64,000 bases of DNA from Gammaproteobacteria bacterium (GTDB lineage Bacteria; Pseudomonadota; Gammaproteobacteria; JACKNK01). The notes beneath the pieces were generated by a model that saw only the letters and a program-made list of their open reading frames with translations, did no database searches and was not told the DNA's origin. This document shows, piece after piece, positions 16,644 to 26,438 of the stretch; position 1 is the stretch's first letter, and each line of letters opens with the position of its first letter. Location of the stretch: positions 377,001 to 441,000 of the forward strand of contig JACKNJ010000002.1 of assembly GCA_024234895.1 (NCBI GenBank), given 5' to 3'. The position numbers were made by a program, and so were the translations under genes.

Positions 16644-17651
16644 TTGATCACCCGGTCACCCATCGGCGTCATCGGGGCGGGCTCCTGGGGGACCGCGCTG
16701 GCCGTGTGTCTCGCCCGTAATGGGCACCCGGTCCGCCTTTGGGGGCACGACCCGGCGCACTCCGCGCGCCTCGCCGCGGAACGCCGGAACGCGGAATTTC
16801 TTCCGGGCATCGACTTCCCTGAAAAACTGACCGCCAGCAACGATCTAGTGCGCATCGCGGATGAATGCGACGACCTGCTGATCGTGGTACCGAGTGAGTT
16901 CTTTCGTGCCACGCTCGTCCAGCTGCACGGCCATCTGCATGACGCCAGCCGGATCGCTTGGGCGACCAAGGGGCTCGAGGAAGGCAGCGGCAAGCTGCTG
17001 CATCAGATCGCGGCGGAGGAATTGGGGGCGGATCGCCCGCTCGCCGTGGTGTCCGGCCCCACCTTCGCGATGGAAGTCGCGCGCGGTCTGCCCACCGCGT
17101 TGACGGTGGCCTCCGCCGATCCTCGCTTCGCCAACGATTTCGCGGCCGCCCTGCACGGCGGCGAAATGCGCGCTTACACCGCCACCGACGTCATCGGTGT
17201 GGAAGTCGGCGGCGCGATCAAGAACATCCTTGCCATCGCCGCCGGCATCGCCGATGGCCTGGGTTTCGGCGCCAACGCCCGCGCCGCGCTGATCACCCGC
17301 GGCCTGCGCGAAATCATGCGTCTCGGTGTTCATCTCGGTGGCGAGGCCGAAACCTTCATGGGCCTGACCGGCATTGGCGACCTGGTGCTGACCTGCACCG
17401 ACGATCAATCCCGCAATCGGCGCTTCGGACTGGCGATCGGTCGCGGCGCAGACGTGGCCACGGCTCGCGCGGGCATCGACCAGGTCGTCGAAGGCCTGGG
17501 CACCGCCCGGGTCACGCACGAACTGGCCAGCCGTCTCGGCGTGGATATGCCGATCGTCGAGCAGGTCTATCAGGTGCTGTGGAACGGGCGACGGCCCGAG
17601 CATGCCGTGCGCTCCCTGTTCGAACGCGATCAGAAGGCCGAGGCCAACTGA
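16644..17651 (+). CDS. gpsA: sn-Glycerol-3-phosphate dehydrogenase [NAD(P)+]
   Basis: Makes glycerol-3-phosphate from dihydroxyacetone phosphate for phospholipid synthesis. 335 residues. It has the Rossmann motif GVIGAGSWGTALA near the start, the substrate-binding lysine region GGAIKNILAIAAGIADG, and the late motif GLTGIGDLVLTCTDDQSRNRRFG. The start appears to be TTG at 16644, 12 bases after the secB stop; no in-frame ATG or GTG precedes the Rossmann motif. Convergent with trmL. Confidence 0.95.
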   Translation: MITRSPIGVIGAGSWGTALAVCLARNGHPVRLWGHDPAHSARLAAERRNAEFLPGIDFPEKLTASNDLVRIADECDDLLIVVPSEFFRATLVQLHGHLHDASRIAWATKGLEEGSGKLLHQIAAEELGADRPLAVVSGPTFAMEVARGLPTALTVASADPRFANDFAAALHGGEMRAYTATDVIGVEVGGAIKNILAIAAGIADGLGFGANARAALITRGLREIMRLGVHLGGEAETFMGLTGIGDLVLTCTDDQSRNRRFGLAIGRGADVATARAGIDQVVEGLGTARVTHELASRLGVDMPIVEQVYQVLWNGRRPEHAVRSLFERDQKAEAN

Positions 17652-17663
17652 TCGACGCGGCGC

Positions 17664-18134
17664 TTATCGCGCGCCGTCGAAATCCAGCTGACGCCACGCC
17701 TCGAATGTCGCCACCGCGACCGCGTTGGACAGATTCAGGCTGCGTTGCCCCGCCCGCATCGGCAACCGGACACGGCGCCCGGCATCGAAACGATCGAGCA
17801 CCGCATCGGGCAGGCCCCGGGTTTCCGGTCCGAACAACAAGACATCGTCGCCCTGAAAGCCGACCTCGGTATGACGGCGACTGGCCTTCGTGGTGAACGC
17901 ATACCAACGCTCCCACGCCTTGCCGAGCGCGGCCACACAGGCATCCAGATCGGCATGGGTCCGCACGTCGGCCCACTCGTGGTAATCGAGACCGGCCCGC
18001 CGCAGGCGCCGGTCGTCGAGTTCATACCCCAACGGCTCGATCAGATGAAGGCGCGCACCCACGTTCGCACACAGGCGGATCACATTGCCGGTGTTGGGGG
18101 GGATCTCGGGCTCGTAGAGGACGATGTCAAACAC
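17664..18134 (-). CDS. trmL: tRNA (cytidine34/5-carboxymethylaminomethyluridine34-2'-O)-methyltransferase
   Basis: SPOUT-fold enzyme that 2'-O-methylates the wobble base of tRNA-Leu isoacceptors. 156 residues with the GTG start at 18134, which matches the E. coli TrmL length; upstream codons in the frame look like noncoding sequence. Knotted-fold motifs are NTGNVIRLCAN near residue 13, LLFGPETRGLP and RLPMRAGQRSLNLSNAVAVATFE at the end. Its start is 49 bases from the divergent pyrD start. Confidence 0.94.
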   Translation of the reverse strand: MFDIVLYEPEIPPNTGNVIRLCANVGARLHLIEPLGYELDDRRLRRAGLDYHEWADVRTHADLDACVAALGKAWERWYAFTTKASRRHTEVGFQGDDVLLFGPETRGLPDAVLDRFDAGRRVRLPMRAGQRSLNLSNAVAVATFEAWRQLDFDGAR

Positions 18135-18183
18135 GCGCGGGTATACTCGCAGGCCTTTCTGATCGCCCCGATAGAGCAGTGGA

Positions 18184-19158
18184 ATGAACGCCGACGACCG
18201 AGATCTCCTGCACGTCGAATTCTGCGGGATGCAGTTCGACAGCCCCATCGTGCTGCTCTCGGGATGCGTGGGATTCGGCGAGGAGTATACGCGGGTGGCC
18301 GGCTTCTCCAACGCGGAGGTCGGCGCGGTCTGCCTGAAGGGGACGACGGGCGCGAACCGCCTCGGCAACCAGCCGCATCGCGTCTACGAGACGCCCGGCG
18401 GCATGCTGAACTCGATCGGGCTTCAGAACCCCGGCGCCCGTTACGTGGTTGACAAGATTCTGCCGACGCTCGATTTCGCCGAGACCCGCTTCATCGCCAA
18501 CGTGTCCGGCTCGACCATCGAGGAATACGTCGAAGTCACGCGCATCTTCGACGATTCGCCGATCGACGCGATCGAACTGAATATCTCGTGCCCGAACGTG
18601 AAGGAGGGCGGCGCGGCCTTCGGCAACGACCCGGATGTGTCGGCACGCGTGGTCGCGGCGGTGCGCGCGGCGACCCGCAAGCCGCTGATCACCAAGCTGT
18701 CGCCGAACCAGACCGACATCGCCGAAAACGCGCGCCGCTGCATCGAATCCGGCACCGACGGCTTTGCCGTCATCAACACCCTGATGGGCATGGCCATCGA
18801 CATCGAGCAACGCGCACCGGTGCTCGGCAACAACCAGGGCGGGCTGTCCGGGCCGGCGATCAAGCCGGTCGCCGTGTTGAAGACCCATCAGGTCCATCAG
18901 GTCGCACGCAGGCACGGCATCCCGATCATCGGGCAGGGCGGCATCACCAGCGCCGCCGATGCCCTGGAATTCATCATCGCCGGCGCGTCAGCGATCGGTG
19001 TCGGCACCGCGCTGTTCTACGACCCGCTGGTCTGTGAATCGATCAACGCCGGTATCGCCGATTACCTGCGCCGCCACCAGTTGAGCAGCGTCGCCCAACT
19101 GGTCGGAACACTGGAATTGAACTCCGCGATCAGCGCCTGCGACGTCTGCGTCGACTGA
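18184..19158 (+). CDS. pyrD: Dihydroorotate dehydrogenase, class 1B type
   Basis: FMN enzyme that oxidises dihydroorotate to orotate in pyrimidine synthesis. 324 residues, shorter than the quinone-linked class 2 enzyme and without its N-terminal membrane helix. The general base is a cysteine (C136 in LNISCPN), which marks class 1; class 2 has serine. The segment NTLMGMAIDIEQRAPVLGN and GGLSGPAIKPVAV are class 1B hallmarks. Class 1B normally works with the iron-sulfur subunit PyrK, and none is encoded nearby. A related pyrimidine-reducing enzyme cannot be fully excluded. Stop lies three bases from the convergent regulator's stop. Confidence 0.86.
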   Translation: MNADDRDLLHVEFCGMQFDSPIVLLSGCVGFGEEYTRVAGFSNAEVGAVCLKGTTGANRLGNQPHRVYETPGGMLNSIGLQNPGARYVVDKILPTLDFAETRFIANVSGSTIEEYVEVTRIFDDSPIDAIELNISCPNVKEGGAAFGNDPDVSARVVAAVRAATRKPLITKLSPNQTDIAENARRCIESGTDGFAVINTLMGMAIDIEQRAPVLGNNQGGLSGPAIKPVAVLKTHQVHQVARRHGIPIIGQGGITSAADALEFIIAGASAIGVGTALFYDPLVCESINAGIADYLRRHQLSSVAQLVGTLELNSAISACDVCVD

Positions 19159-19161
19159 ACC

Positions 19162-19869
19162 TCAGTCGTCGAGCGGCTGGCCGAGCAACTCCGCCAGCCG
19201 CTCCGGGGTACGCACGTAGATCAGATTGTGATCGGTCTCGATCGCACCATCCTTGCGCAACTTGCCGAGCACGCGACAGAGCGTTTCCGGGGTGATGCCG
19301 AGCGCGCAGGCCAGTTCGGAGCGACGGCCGGGCAGGTGGCTGACGGCCACGTCCGGCTGTTCGTCGTCGTAGTTGTCCATCAGGTAATGCACGACGCGCT
19401 GTTCCGCGGAATGACAGGTCGCGGAGCGCAACTGCCCGACCAGCTGATGGGCCCGCCGGCTCAGCACCGCGAGCATGTTCCAGCTCACATGGGGGTGCTG
19501 GTGCATGTAGCGAGCGAGTGCGAAACCATCCACCGCCAGCACCGAGGCATCCGAACTCGCCATTGCCGACACCGGATAGCCCTGCCCGGAGAACAATGCG
19601 GCCTCCGCGAAGGAATCACCCGGCTCGATGAATTCGATGACCTTTTCCTGGCCCTTCGGTCCGAGCACGAACAGTTTGATCAAACCGCTCTCGGCGATGT
19701 AGATCGCGCTGCACGACTCCCCGGCACGGAACAACACCTCGCCCATCCTCAGGCCACGCAGGTGACTCATCTCGGCGATGGCCGCGATGTCCTCGTCACC
19801 CAGACCGGAAAACAGGCGCGCCGATTTGAGCATCTCGCGCGCGATGGACCCACGGTCGTTCTTCGTCAT
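19162..19869 (-). CDS. Crp/Fnr-family regulator, Dnr-like
   Basis: 235-residue transcription factor: an N-terminal cyclic-nucleotide-fold sensor (VLFRAGESCSAIYIAESGLIKLF, GQEKVIEFIEPGDSFAEAALF), a dimer helix and a C-terminal HTH (SELACALGITPETLCRVLGKLRKDGAI). The E-T-x-x-R in the recognition helix is the pattern that reads TTGA-type half sites. The N-terminal cysteine cluster of oxygen-sensing Fnr is absent. FAEAALF and GQEK resemble Dnr, the NO-responsive haem regulator of denitrification. A strong ribosome site (AGGGGGGGAG) precedes the ATG. It is divergent from the HAO-like gene, and a matching operator lies between them. Confidence 0.88.
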   Translation of the reverse strand: MTKNDRGSIAREMLKSARLFSGLGDEDIAAIAEMSHLRGLRMGEVLFRAGESCSAIYIAESGLIKLFVLGPKGQEKVIEFIEPGDSFAEAALFSGQGYPVSAMASSDASVLAVDGFALARYMHQHPHVSWNMLAVLSRRAHQLVGQLRSATCHSAEQRVVHYLMDNYDDEQPDVAVSHLPGRRSELACALGITPETLCRVLGKLRKDGAIETDHNLIYVRTPERLAELLGQPLDD

Positions 19870-19965
19870 CGGACTCCCCCCCTTCCGCAGCCGATGCCTC
19901 TTCTTGTCGGGGAGGCATTTTCGGCAAATTAGTAATTATCGTATTACAGCAATAACTTATACGCC

Positions 19966-19979
19966 TTGACATTCGTCAA
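19966..19979. promoter_or_regulatory. Crp/Fnr-type operator TTGAC-N4-GTCAA
   Basis: A perfect inverted repeat, TTGACattcGTCAA, lies in the 199-bp region between the divergent Dnr-like regulator and the HAO-like gene, about 97 bases from the first start and 90 from the second. It is the Fnr/Dnr class of site (TTGAT-N4-ATCAA with a C/G at the inner position). The surrounding DNA (19920-19965) is AT-rich. I cannot fix the transcription start, so activation versus repression is open. Confidence 0.75.
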
Positions 19980-20068
19980 GCTCGTTCGTTGTTGCAACCC
20001 CTGCGGGTCCCTACGCTGAGCAAACCCATATTGGGGTAATGGTTTCTCGCACCTAGGGGGAATGGGAA

Positions 20069-21565
20069 ATGCTCGACAACAATCAGACGAAAGCACGAGG
20101 TTGGCGTGCCATCGCGGGTGCGCTCGCGGTAGCCGGCCTGCTGCTCAGTGCGCCCGCCGATGCGGCGCGCCCTGGCGGCGAAAAAGGCAAGGACTGGGGC
20201 AATCCGGCGGGCGAAGGCTGTATCGCCTGTCATGCCAGCGTGAGCCCGGGGCTGTTTCAGGAGTGGAACAACTCCCAGCATGGTCAGGTAGGCGTCAACT
20301 GCCTCGACTGCCACAAGGCGGAAGAAGGCGACGTCGACGGCTACATGCACAACGGCCAGCGCATCTCGATCATCGTGACGCCGAAAGACTGCTCCCGCTG
20401 TCACTCGACCGAGTTCGAGGAGATGGACGGTTCGCACCACTCGCACGCCGGACGCATCCTCGCGTCGCTCGACAACCTGCTCGGTGAGGTCGTCGGTGGC
20501 CCGGCGGCCGTCAACGCCGGCTGCCGTCAGTGTCACGGTGCCAAGGTCGAGATCGGTGAAGATGGCAAGCCGATTCCGACGACCTGGCCGAATACCGGCA
20601 TCGGTCGCCTGAACCCGGACGGCTCCGAGGGCACCTGCTCCGCCTGCCATGGTCGCCATCGCTTCAGCCGCGCCCAGGCCCGTACCCCGGATACCTGCGG
20701 CAAGTGCCACGTCGGTCCGGATCATCCGCAGATCGAGGTCTACAACGAGTCCAAGCACGGCATCATCTACCGTGCCCAGGTCGACGAGATGAACCTCAAC
20801 TCGGACAAGTGGGTTGCGGGTGTGGACTACACCGCCGCGCCGACCTGCGCGACCTGTCACATGTCCGCGTCGCCGCGTGAGGGCAAGACCCACAACGTCG
20901 GTGACCGCATCTCCTGGACGCTGCGTCCGCCCATCTCCCAGAAGATCAATCTGGTCCGCCTGGAGAACGGTCAGGAATTCGACGTCAAGGAAGGCGGCGA
21001 GATCCCGAAAGTCGGTGATGAGGCCAAGGGTTCCAAGGTCGTCGAAGTCCTGACCTGGGAACAGCGTCGGCAGAAGATGAAGAACGTCTGCACGGCCTGC
21101 CATACCAGCAGCGTCATCGAAGGCCACTACTACCAGTTCGATGGTGTCGTGGACCTCTACAACGACAAGTTCGCGAAGCCGATCGCCGCTGTCATGGGCG
21201 AGCTGAAGAAGGCCGGCTACATCACCGGTGCGCCGTTCGACGAAGAGATCGAATGGACCTGGTGGGAGATCTGGCACCACGAGGGTCGTCGCGCCCGTCA
21301 CGGCGCCTCGATGAACGGCCCGGACTACACGTGGTGGCACGGTCTCTATGAAGTCGCCAAGCACACCTACTTCGAGTGGATTCCGCAGCTGCGTGAAGCC
21401 GTCCACAAGAAGGATGGCAACGAGAAGTTCGCCGATGAAATGCTTGAGAAGTACTTCAAGCCGATCGACGGCCACGACTGGTACTTCAACGGCATGAGCA
21501 AGGAAGCGATCGACAAGGTTCGCAAGGGCTTTGAAGAACGCTACGGCAAGGGCGCCCTGAAGTAA
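20069..21565 (+). CDS. hao: Octaheme cytochrome c, hydroxylamine-oxidoreductase (HAO) family
   Basis: Periplasmic multihaem enzyme, 498 residues. A signal peptide (residues about 12-32, GALAVAGLLLSAPADA) precedes eight CxxCH motifs at 51, 78, 108, 152, 190, 210, 260 and 341. HAO-family enzymes oxidise hydroxylamine or, in non-nitrifiers, may reduce nitrite or hydroxylamine. No CxxCK motif is present, which argues against octahaem nitrite reductase. Y420 in GPDYTWWHG lies about 78 residues from the C-terminus. That is close to the spacing of the haem P460 cross-linking tyrosine in nitrifier HAO, recalled rather than aligned. No haoB, c554 or NapC-like partner is adjacent. It has a strong GGGGG ribosome site and its own terminator. 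Confidence 0.93.
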   Translation: MLDNNQTKARGWRAIAGALAVAGLLLSAPADAARPGGEKGKDWGNPAGEGCIACHASVSPGLFQEWNNSQHGQVGVNCLDCHKAEEGDVDGYMHNGQRISIIVTPKDCSRCHSTEFEEMDGSHHSHAGRILASLDNLLGEVVGGPAAVNAGCRQCHGAKVEIGEDGKPIPTTWPNTGIGRLNPDGSEGTCSACHGRHRFSRAQARTPDTCGKCHVGPDHPQIEVYNESKHGIIYRAQVDEMNLNSDKWVAGVDYTAAPTCATCHMSASPREGKTHNVGDRISWTLRPPISQKINLVRLENGQEFDVKEGGEIPKVGDEAKGSKVVEVLTWEQRRQKMKNVCTACHTSSVIEGHYYQFDGVVDLYNDKFAKPIAAVMGELKKAGYITGAPFDEEIEWTWWEIWHHEGRRARHGASMNGPDYTWWHGLYEVAKHTYFEWIPQLREAVHKKDGNEKFADEMLEKYFKPIDGHDWYFNGMSKEAIDKVRKGFEERYGKGALK

Positions 21566-21605
21566 GCCATCGCCCACGCTCCGGCCCTGCCGGAGCCACA
21601 GAGGA

Positions 21606-21636
21606 AACGGCCCGGGAATGCCCGGGCCGTTTTTTT
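21606..21636 (+). terminator. Intrinsic terminator of the HAO-like gene
   Basis: Hairpin aacggcccggg, loop aatg, cccgggccgtt, followed by a T run, 40 bases after the stop. It separates the cytochrome from the downstream TPR gene, although read-through is possible. Confidence 0.95.
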
Positions 21637-21663
21637 ACTCTCCCGCAAATTGGGGAAAACGAT

Positions 21664-22098
21664 ATGAAACGCCTGCTATTGAGTGTTCTGACCACCCTGA
21701 CCCTGCTGAACGGTGTCGCATCCGCCGACGTCGCGCCGATCGATCAGGCCGCGACCGCGATCGAGGAAGGCGCGATCGATCGGGCGCGGGAACTGCTCAC
21801 CGGATTGCTGCAATCCGAGCCGGATAACGTCGAGGCCTTGTTGAAGCTCGGCGGGCTGGAACTCGGGTCCGGCAAATACGCGGAAGCCATCGAGCTGCTG
21901 AAAAAAGCCGCCTCACTTGACGCCGCCACCCCGCGTCCCTTCATCGGTCTCGCGCTTGCCTATGTCCACACCGGTCGAGGCGTGCTTGCGCACGCGGCCA
22001 TCCAGGAAGCCATCAGGCGCGATCCCGGCAAGGCGGAAGCCCTCAAGCCCCTGCTCGATCGCCTGGCGCAGGCCGACGCGCCGCCGGTCGCGCACTGA
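21664..22098 (+). CDS. Exported tetratricopeptide-repeat protein
   Basis: 144 residues. A signal peptide (MKRLLLSVLTTLTLLNGVASA) is followed by about three TPR units: AIEEGAIDRARELLTGLLQSEPDN, ALLKLGGLELGSGKYAEAIELL, and a third containing GLALAYVHTGRGVLAHAAIQEAIRRDPG. TPRs mediate protein contacts, so it may scaffold or assemble a periplasmic partner. The nearest candidate is the HAO-like cytochrome just upstream, though a terminator lies between them. The sequence shows no catalytic motif. Convergent with ntrC, 21 bases away. Confidence 0.8.
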   Translation: MKRLLLSVLTTLTLLNGVASADVAPIDQAATAIEEGAIDRARELLTGLLQSEPDNVEALLKLGGLELGSGKYAEAIELLKKAASLDAATPRPFIGLALAYVHTGRGVLAHAAIQEAIRRDPGKAEALKPLLDRLAQADAPPVAH

Positions 22099-22119
22099 CC
22101 GGTTTTTCGCGGCCTGAAC

Positions 22120-23533
<1,414 letters not shown>

Positions 23534-23541
<8 letters not shown>

Positions 23542-24610
23542 TCGTGATCTCCATGGGCAGGTAGATTGAGAAAACGGTGCGGCCAGGCTGGCTTTCGCAT
23601 TCGATCAGGCCCTGATGACGGTTTATCAGTGACTGCGCGATCGGCAGGCCCAGGCCGGTGCCCTCGGCGCGCGAGGTCACCATGGGAAAGAAAATCCGGT
23701 CCTTGTACTCCGGGTCGACGCCCGGACCGTCATCGATGACGTCGACGCGCAGGACCAGGCGGTGGCGGTTCGCACCGATCGTGAACTGGCGTTGCGCGCG
23801 GGTGCGCAGCGTGATCGTTCCGCCCGTCGTCCCGATTGCCTCGACCGCGTTCCGGACCAGATTCAGCAGCGCCTGGATCAGCATTCCGCGATCCGCGGAC
23901 AACTCCGGGATGCTCGGGTCGTAATCGCGCACGATGCGGACCCGGGTGCCGGCTTCCGCCGCAATCAGGCGGATGATGTGTTCGAGCACCTCGAGGATGT
24001 TCACCGCCGCGAAACGCGGTTCGTTGCGGGGACCGAGCATCCGGTTGACCAGCGTCTGGAGACGGTCGGCCTCGGCGATGATGACCTGGGTGTACTCGAG
24101 CAGTTCCGGGTCGCTCAGTTCCTTCTGCAGGAGCTGGGCCGCGCCGCGCAGGCCGCCCAGCGGGTTCTTGATCTCATGTGCCATGCCGCGAACCAGCGCG
24201 CGACTCACCTTTTCCTGCGCGAGCAGGGCCTCCTCACGGTTGATGCGCAGGTGGCGATCGACCTGGACCAGCTCGACCAGCAGCGAAACGGGGCCGTCGT
24301 CGTCCACCAACGGCGTGACCGTGCAATCGACGGTGATGATCTGGCCGTCGCTGCGTTGCAGTTCCAGCTCGCGCTCCGCGAACGGCTGATCCTGCTGGAT
24401 GGACCGGCGCATGCAGTCGTGGGCATCTTCCATGCCGTTGAAGATGTCGGCGACACCCTGGCCGAGCGCGTGCCGCTCGCTGATGCCCAACAAGGCCTCG
24501 GCCGCCGGATTCAGGTAGGTGAGGGTGAGATTGCTGTCGAACAGAAGCACGGCGGCGGATTGGTTCTCCACCACCTGACAGGCGATCGAACGTGTGGTCT
24601 GGGCGTCCAT
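23534..24610 (-). CDS. ntrB: Nitrogen sensor kinase NtrB (NR-II)
   Basis: Soluble histidine kinase/phosphatase that phosphorylates NtrC under PII control. 358 residues from the ATG at 24610 (MDAQTTRS). An earlier TTG at 24658 would add 16 unsupported residues. A PAS domain fills the N-terminal 120 residues, then the phospho-acceptor His145 in RGMAHEIKNPLGG. The catalytic domain has N-box LVRNAVEAI, G1 DDGPGV and G2 GTGLGL. No transmembrane segment is present, as expected. It follows glnA with a terminator between. Confidence 0.96.
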
Positions 24611-24720
24611 GGAATCTGTGTGTGCAAAAACCGATCCATTGATACCAACGTGGATCAATACGCCAAGTCTTTGAAAAATATGGCCTTGCGACTATCCATA
24701 TCAAGGCCGGATCGCGGGCG

Positions 24721-24737
24721 TGCACCATTGTAGTGCG
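24721..24737. promoter_or_regulatory. Possible NtrC-binding site upstream of ntrB
   Basis: TGCACCATTGTAGTGCG fits the NtrC palindrome TGCACC-N5-GGTGCA with a perfect left half and 4 of 6 in the right half. It lies about 110 bases upstream of the ntrB start, between the terminator and the gene. It could allow autogenous control of ntrBC; the match is imperfect. Confidence 0.4.
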
Positions 24738-24757
24738 CCATCGATTTGACCGTGCAC

Positions 24758-24792
24758 AAAAAAAACGCCCCCGTGCTCCGGGGGCGTTTTTT
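24758..24792. terminator. Bidirectional-looking intrinsic terminator between glnA and ntrB
   Basis: aaaaaacgcccccg, a short loop, cgggggcgtttttt: a strong GC stem flanked by an A run on one side and a T run on the other. On the minus strand it ends glnA transcription 50 bases after the glnA stop, leaving ntrBC to weak read-through or its own promoter. Confidence 0.95.
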
Positions 24793-24845
24793 CCGACCCT
24801 GGCCACTTGCGTGACCCGGGTTCGGGCTCCTTGAATCCGTCTGGA

Positions 24846-26255
24846 TCAGCAGGAGTAGTACATGTCGAACTCGATCGGGTGAGTCGTCATGCGCAGGCGC
24901 TGAACCTGCTCGTACTTCAGCGTGATGTACGCATCGATGACGTCATCGGTGAACACGCCACCGGCCTTCAGGAACTCACGATCGGCATCCAGGGCGTCCA
25001 GGGCCTCATCCAGGGAGGAGCAGACCTTCGGGATCTTCTTGTCCTCTTCCGGCGGCAGGTCGTACAGATCCTTGTCCATGGCATCGCCCGGGTGGATCTT
25101 GTTGATGATGCCGTCGAGGCCGGCCATCAGCATCGCCGCGAACGACAGATACGGATTGGCGATGGAGTCCGGGAAACGGACTTCGATACGACGACCCTTC
25201 GGGTTGGCGACGTACGGGATACGGATGGACGCGGAACGGTTGCGGGCGGAATAGGCCAGCATGACCGGGGCTTCGAAGCCCGGCACCAGACGCTTGTAGG
25301 AGTTGGTGCCCGGGTTGGTGAAGGCATTCAGGGCCTTGGCGTGCTTGATGATGCCGCCGATGTAGTACAGCGCGGTCTCGGACAGGCCGCCGTACTGGTC
25401 ACCGGAGAACAGATTCACACCGTCCTTCGCGATGGACTGGTGGACGTGCATGCCGCTGCCGTTGTCGCCGACCATCGGCTTGGGCATGAAGGTCGCGGTC
25501 TTGCCGTAGGCATGGGCGACGTTGTGGATGACGTACTTGAGCTTCTGCACCTCGTCGGCCTTCTTGACCAGGGTGTTGAAGCCGACGCCGATCTCGCACT
25601 GGCCGGCGGTGGCGACTTCGTGGTGGTGCACTTCGACGCGCAGACCGACGTCTTCCATGGTCAGACACATGGCGCCGCGCATGTCGTGCAGGGAGTCGAC
25701 CGGCGGAACCGGGAAGTAGCCGCCCTTGACGCCCGGGCGGTGACCCATGTTGCCGTCTTCATAGGCACGCTCGGAGTTCCACTTCGCTTCTTCGGAATCG
25801 ATCTTCACGAAGCAGCCGCTCATGTCCGCGCCCCAGCGGATGTCGTCGAACACGAAGAATTCATTCTCCGGGCCGAAGTAGGCGGTGTCGCCGATGCCGG
25901 TGGACTGCAGGTAGGCCTCGGCACGCTTGGCGACGGAGCGCGGATCGCGCTGGTAGCCTTGCATGGTCGACGGCTCGATGATGTCGCAGCTGATGTTCAG
26001 GGTCGGTTCGTCAGTGAACGGGTCCAGGAACGCGGTGGAGGCTTCCGGCATCAGGATCATGTCGGACTCGTTGATGCCCTTCCAACCCTGGATGGAGGAG
26101 CCATCGAACATCTTGCCTTCTTCGAACACTTCTTCATCGAACTCGGAGACCGGCACGGTCACGTGCTGTTCCTTGCCGTGGGTATCCGTGAAGCGGTAGT
26201 CAACGAACTTGACACCCTTCTCTTCAATCAACTTCATCACGTCACTAGCGGACAT
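24846..26255 (-). CDS. glnA: Glutamine synthetase, type I
   Basis: Dodecameric ammonia-assimilating enzyme, 469 residues. Signature motifs are MFDGSSIQGWKGI near residue 50, the ATP-binding KPMVGDNGSGMHVHQS and the adenylylation loop KDLYDLPPEE with its Tyr near residue 400. This places it in the adenylylation-regulated GSI-beta class. A strong GGAGGAG ribosome site precedes the ATG. Upstream lie a sigma-54 promoter and an NtrC site, and ntrBC follow, so this is the classical glnA-ntrBC locus. Confidence 0.98.
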   Translation of the reverse strand: MSASDVMKLIEEKGVKFVDYRFTDTHGKEQHVTVPVSEFDEEVFEEGKMFDGSSIQGWKGINESDMILMPEASTAFLDPFTDEPTLNISCDIIEPSTMQGYQRDPRSVAKRAEAYLQSTGIGDTAYFGPENEFFVFDDIRWGADMSGCFVKIDSEEAKWNSERAYEDGNMGHRPGVKGGYFPVPPVDSLHDMRGAMCLTMEDVGLRVEVHHHEVATAGQCEIGVGFNTLVKKADEVQKLKYVIHNVAHAYGKTATFMPKPMVGDNGSGMHVHQSIAKDGVNLFSGDQYGGLSETALYYIGGIIKHAKALNAFTNPGTNSYKRLVPGFEAPVMLAYSARNRSASIRIPYVANPKGRRIEVRFPDSIANPYLSFAAMLMAGLDGIINKIHPGDAMDKDLYDLPPEEDKKIPKVCSSLDEALDALDADREFLKAGGVFTDDVIDAYITLKYEQVQRLRMTTHPIEFDMYYSC

Positions 26256-26328
26256 TGAAACTCCTCCGAGTTGGATCAGTTTGGATAAGTGGGGGATGGC
26301 CCCGGAACGATAAGCCCGGCCCGCTTTG

Positions 26329-26346
26329 ACGCAGTAAATATGCCAA
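26329..26346 (-). promoter_or_regulatory. Sigma-54 promoter of glnA
   Basis: Read on the minus strand, TTGGCATATTTACTGCG has GG and GC separated by exactly 10 bases, matching TGGCAY-N5-TTGCA closely (mismatch in the first T of the -12 element). Transcription would start near 26319, giving a leader of about 64 bases to the glnA ATG. NtrC sites lie about 110-130 bases upstream, a normal enhancer distance. Confidence 0.75.
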
Positions 26347-26438
26347 GGGGTTAGGCATGTAAAATCAGTGTGTTAGCGAAACTCCGGATACACAGCACGG
26401 GTTTGCGTGACCAACAATGGTGCGCGTACCACCCATAT

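Noticed and set aside
19162..19869. Oxygen-sensing Fnr
   Set aside because: The N-terminal cysteine cluster needed for the iron-sulfur cluster is missing, so it is called Dnr-like instead.
20069..21565. Octahaem nitrite reductase or tetrathionate reductase-like enzyme
   Set aside because: All eight motifs are CxxCH with none CxxCK, and the C-terminal region fits the HAO family.
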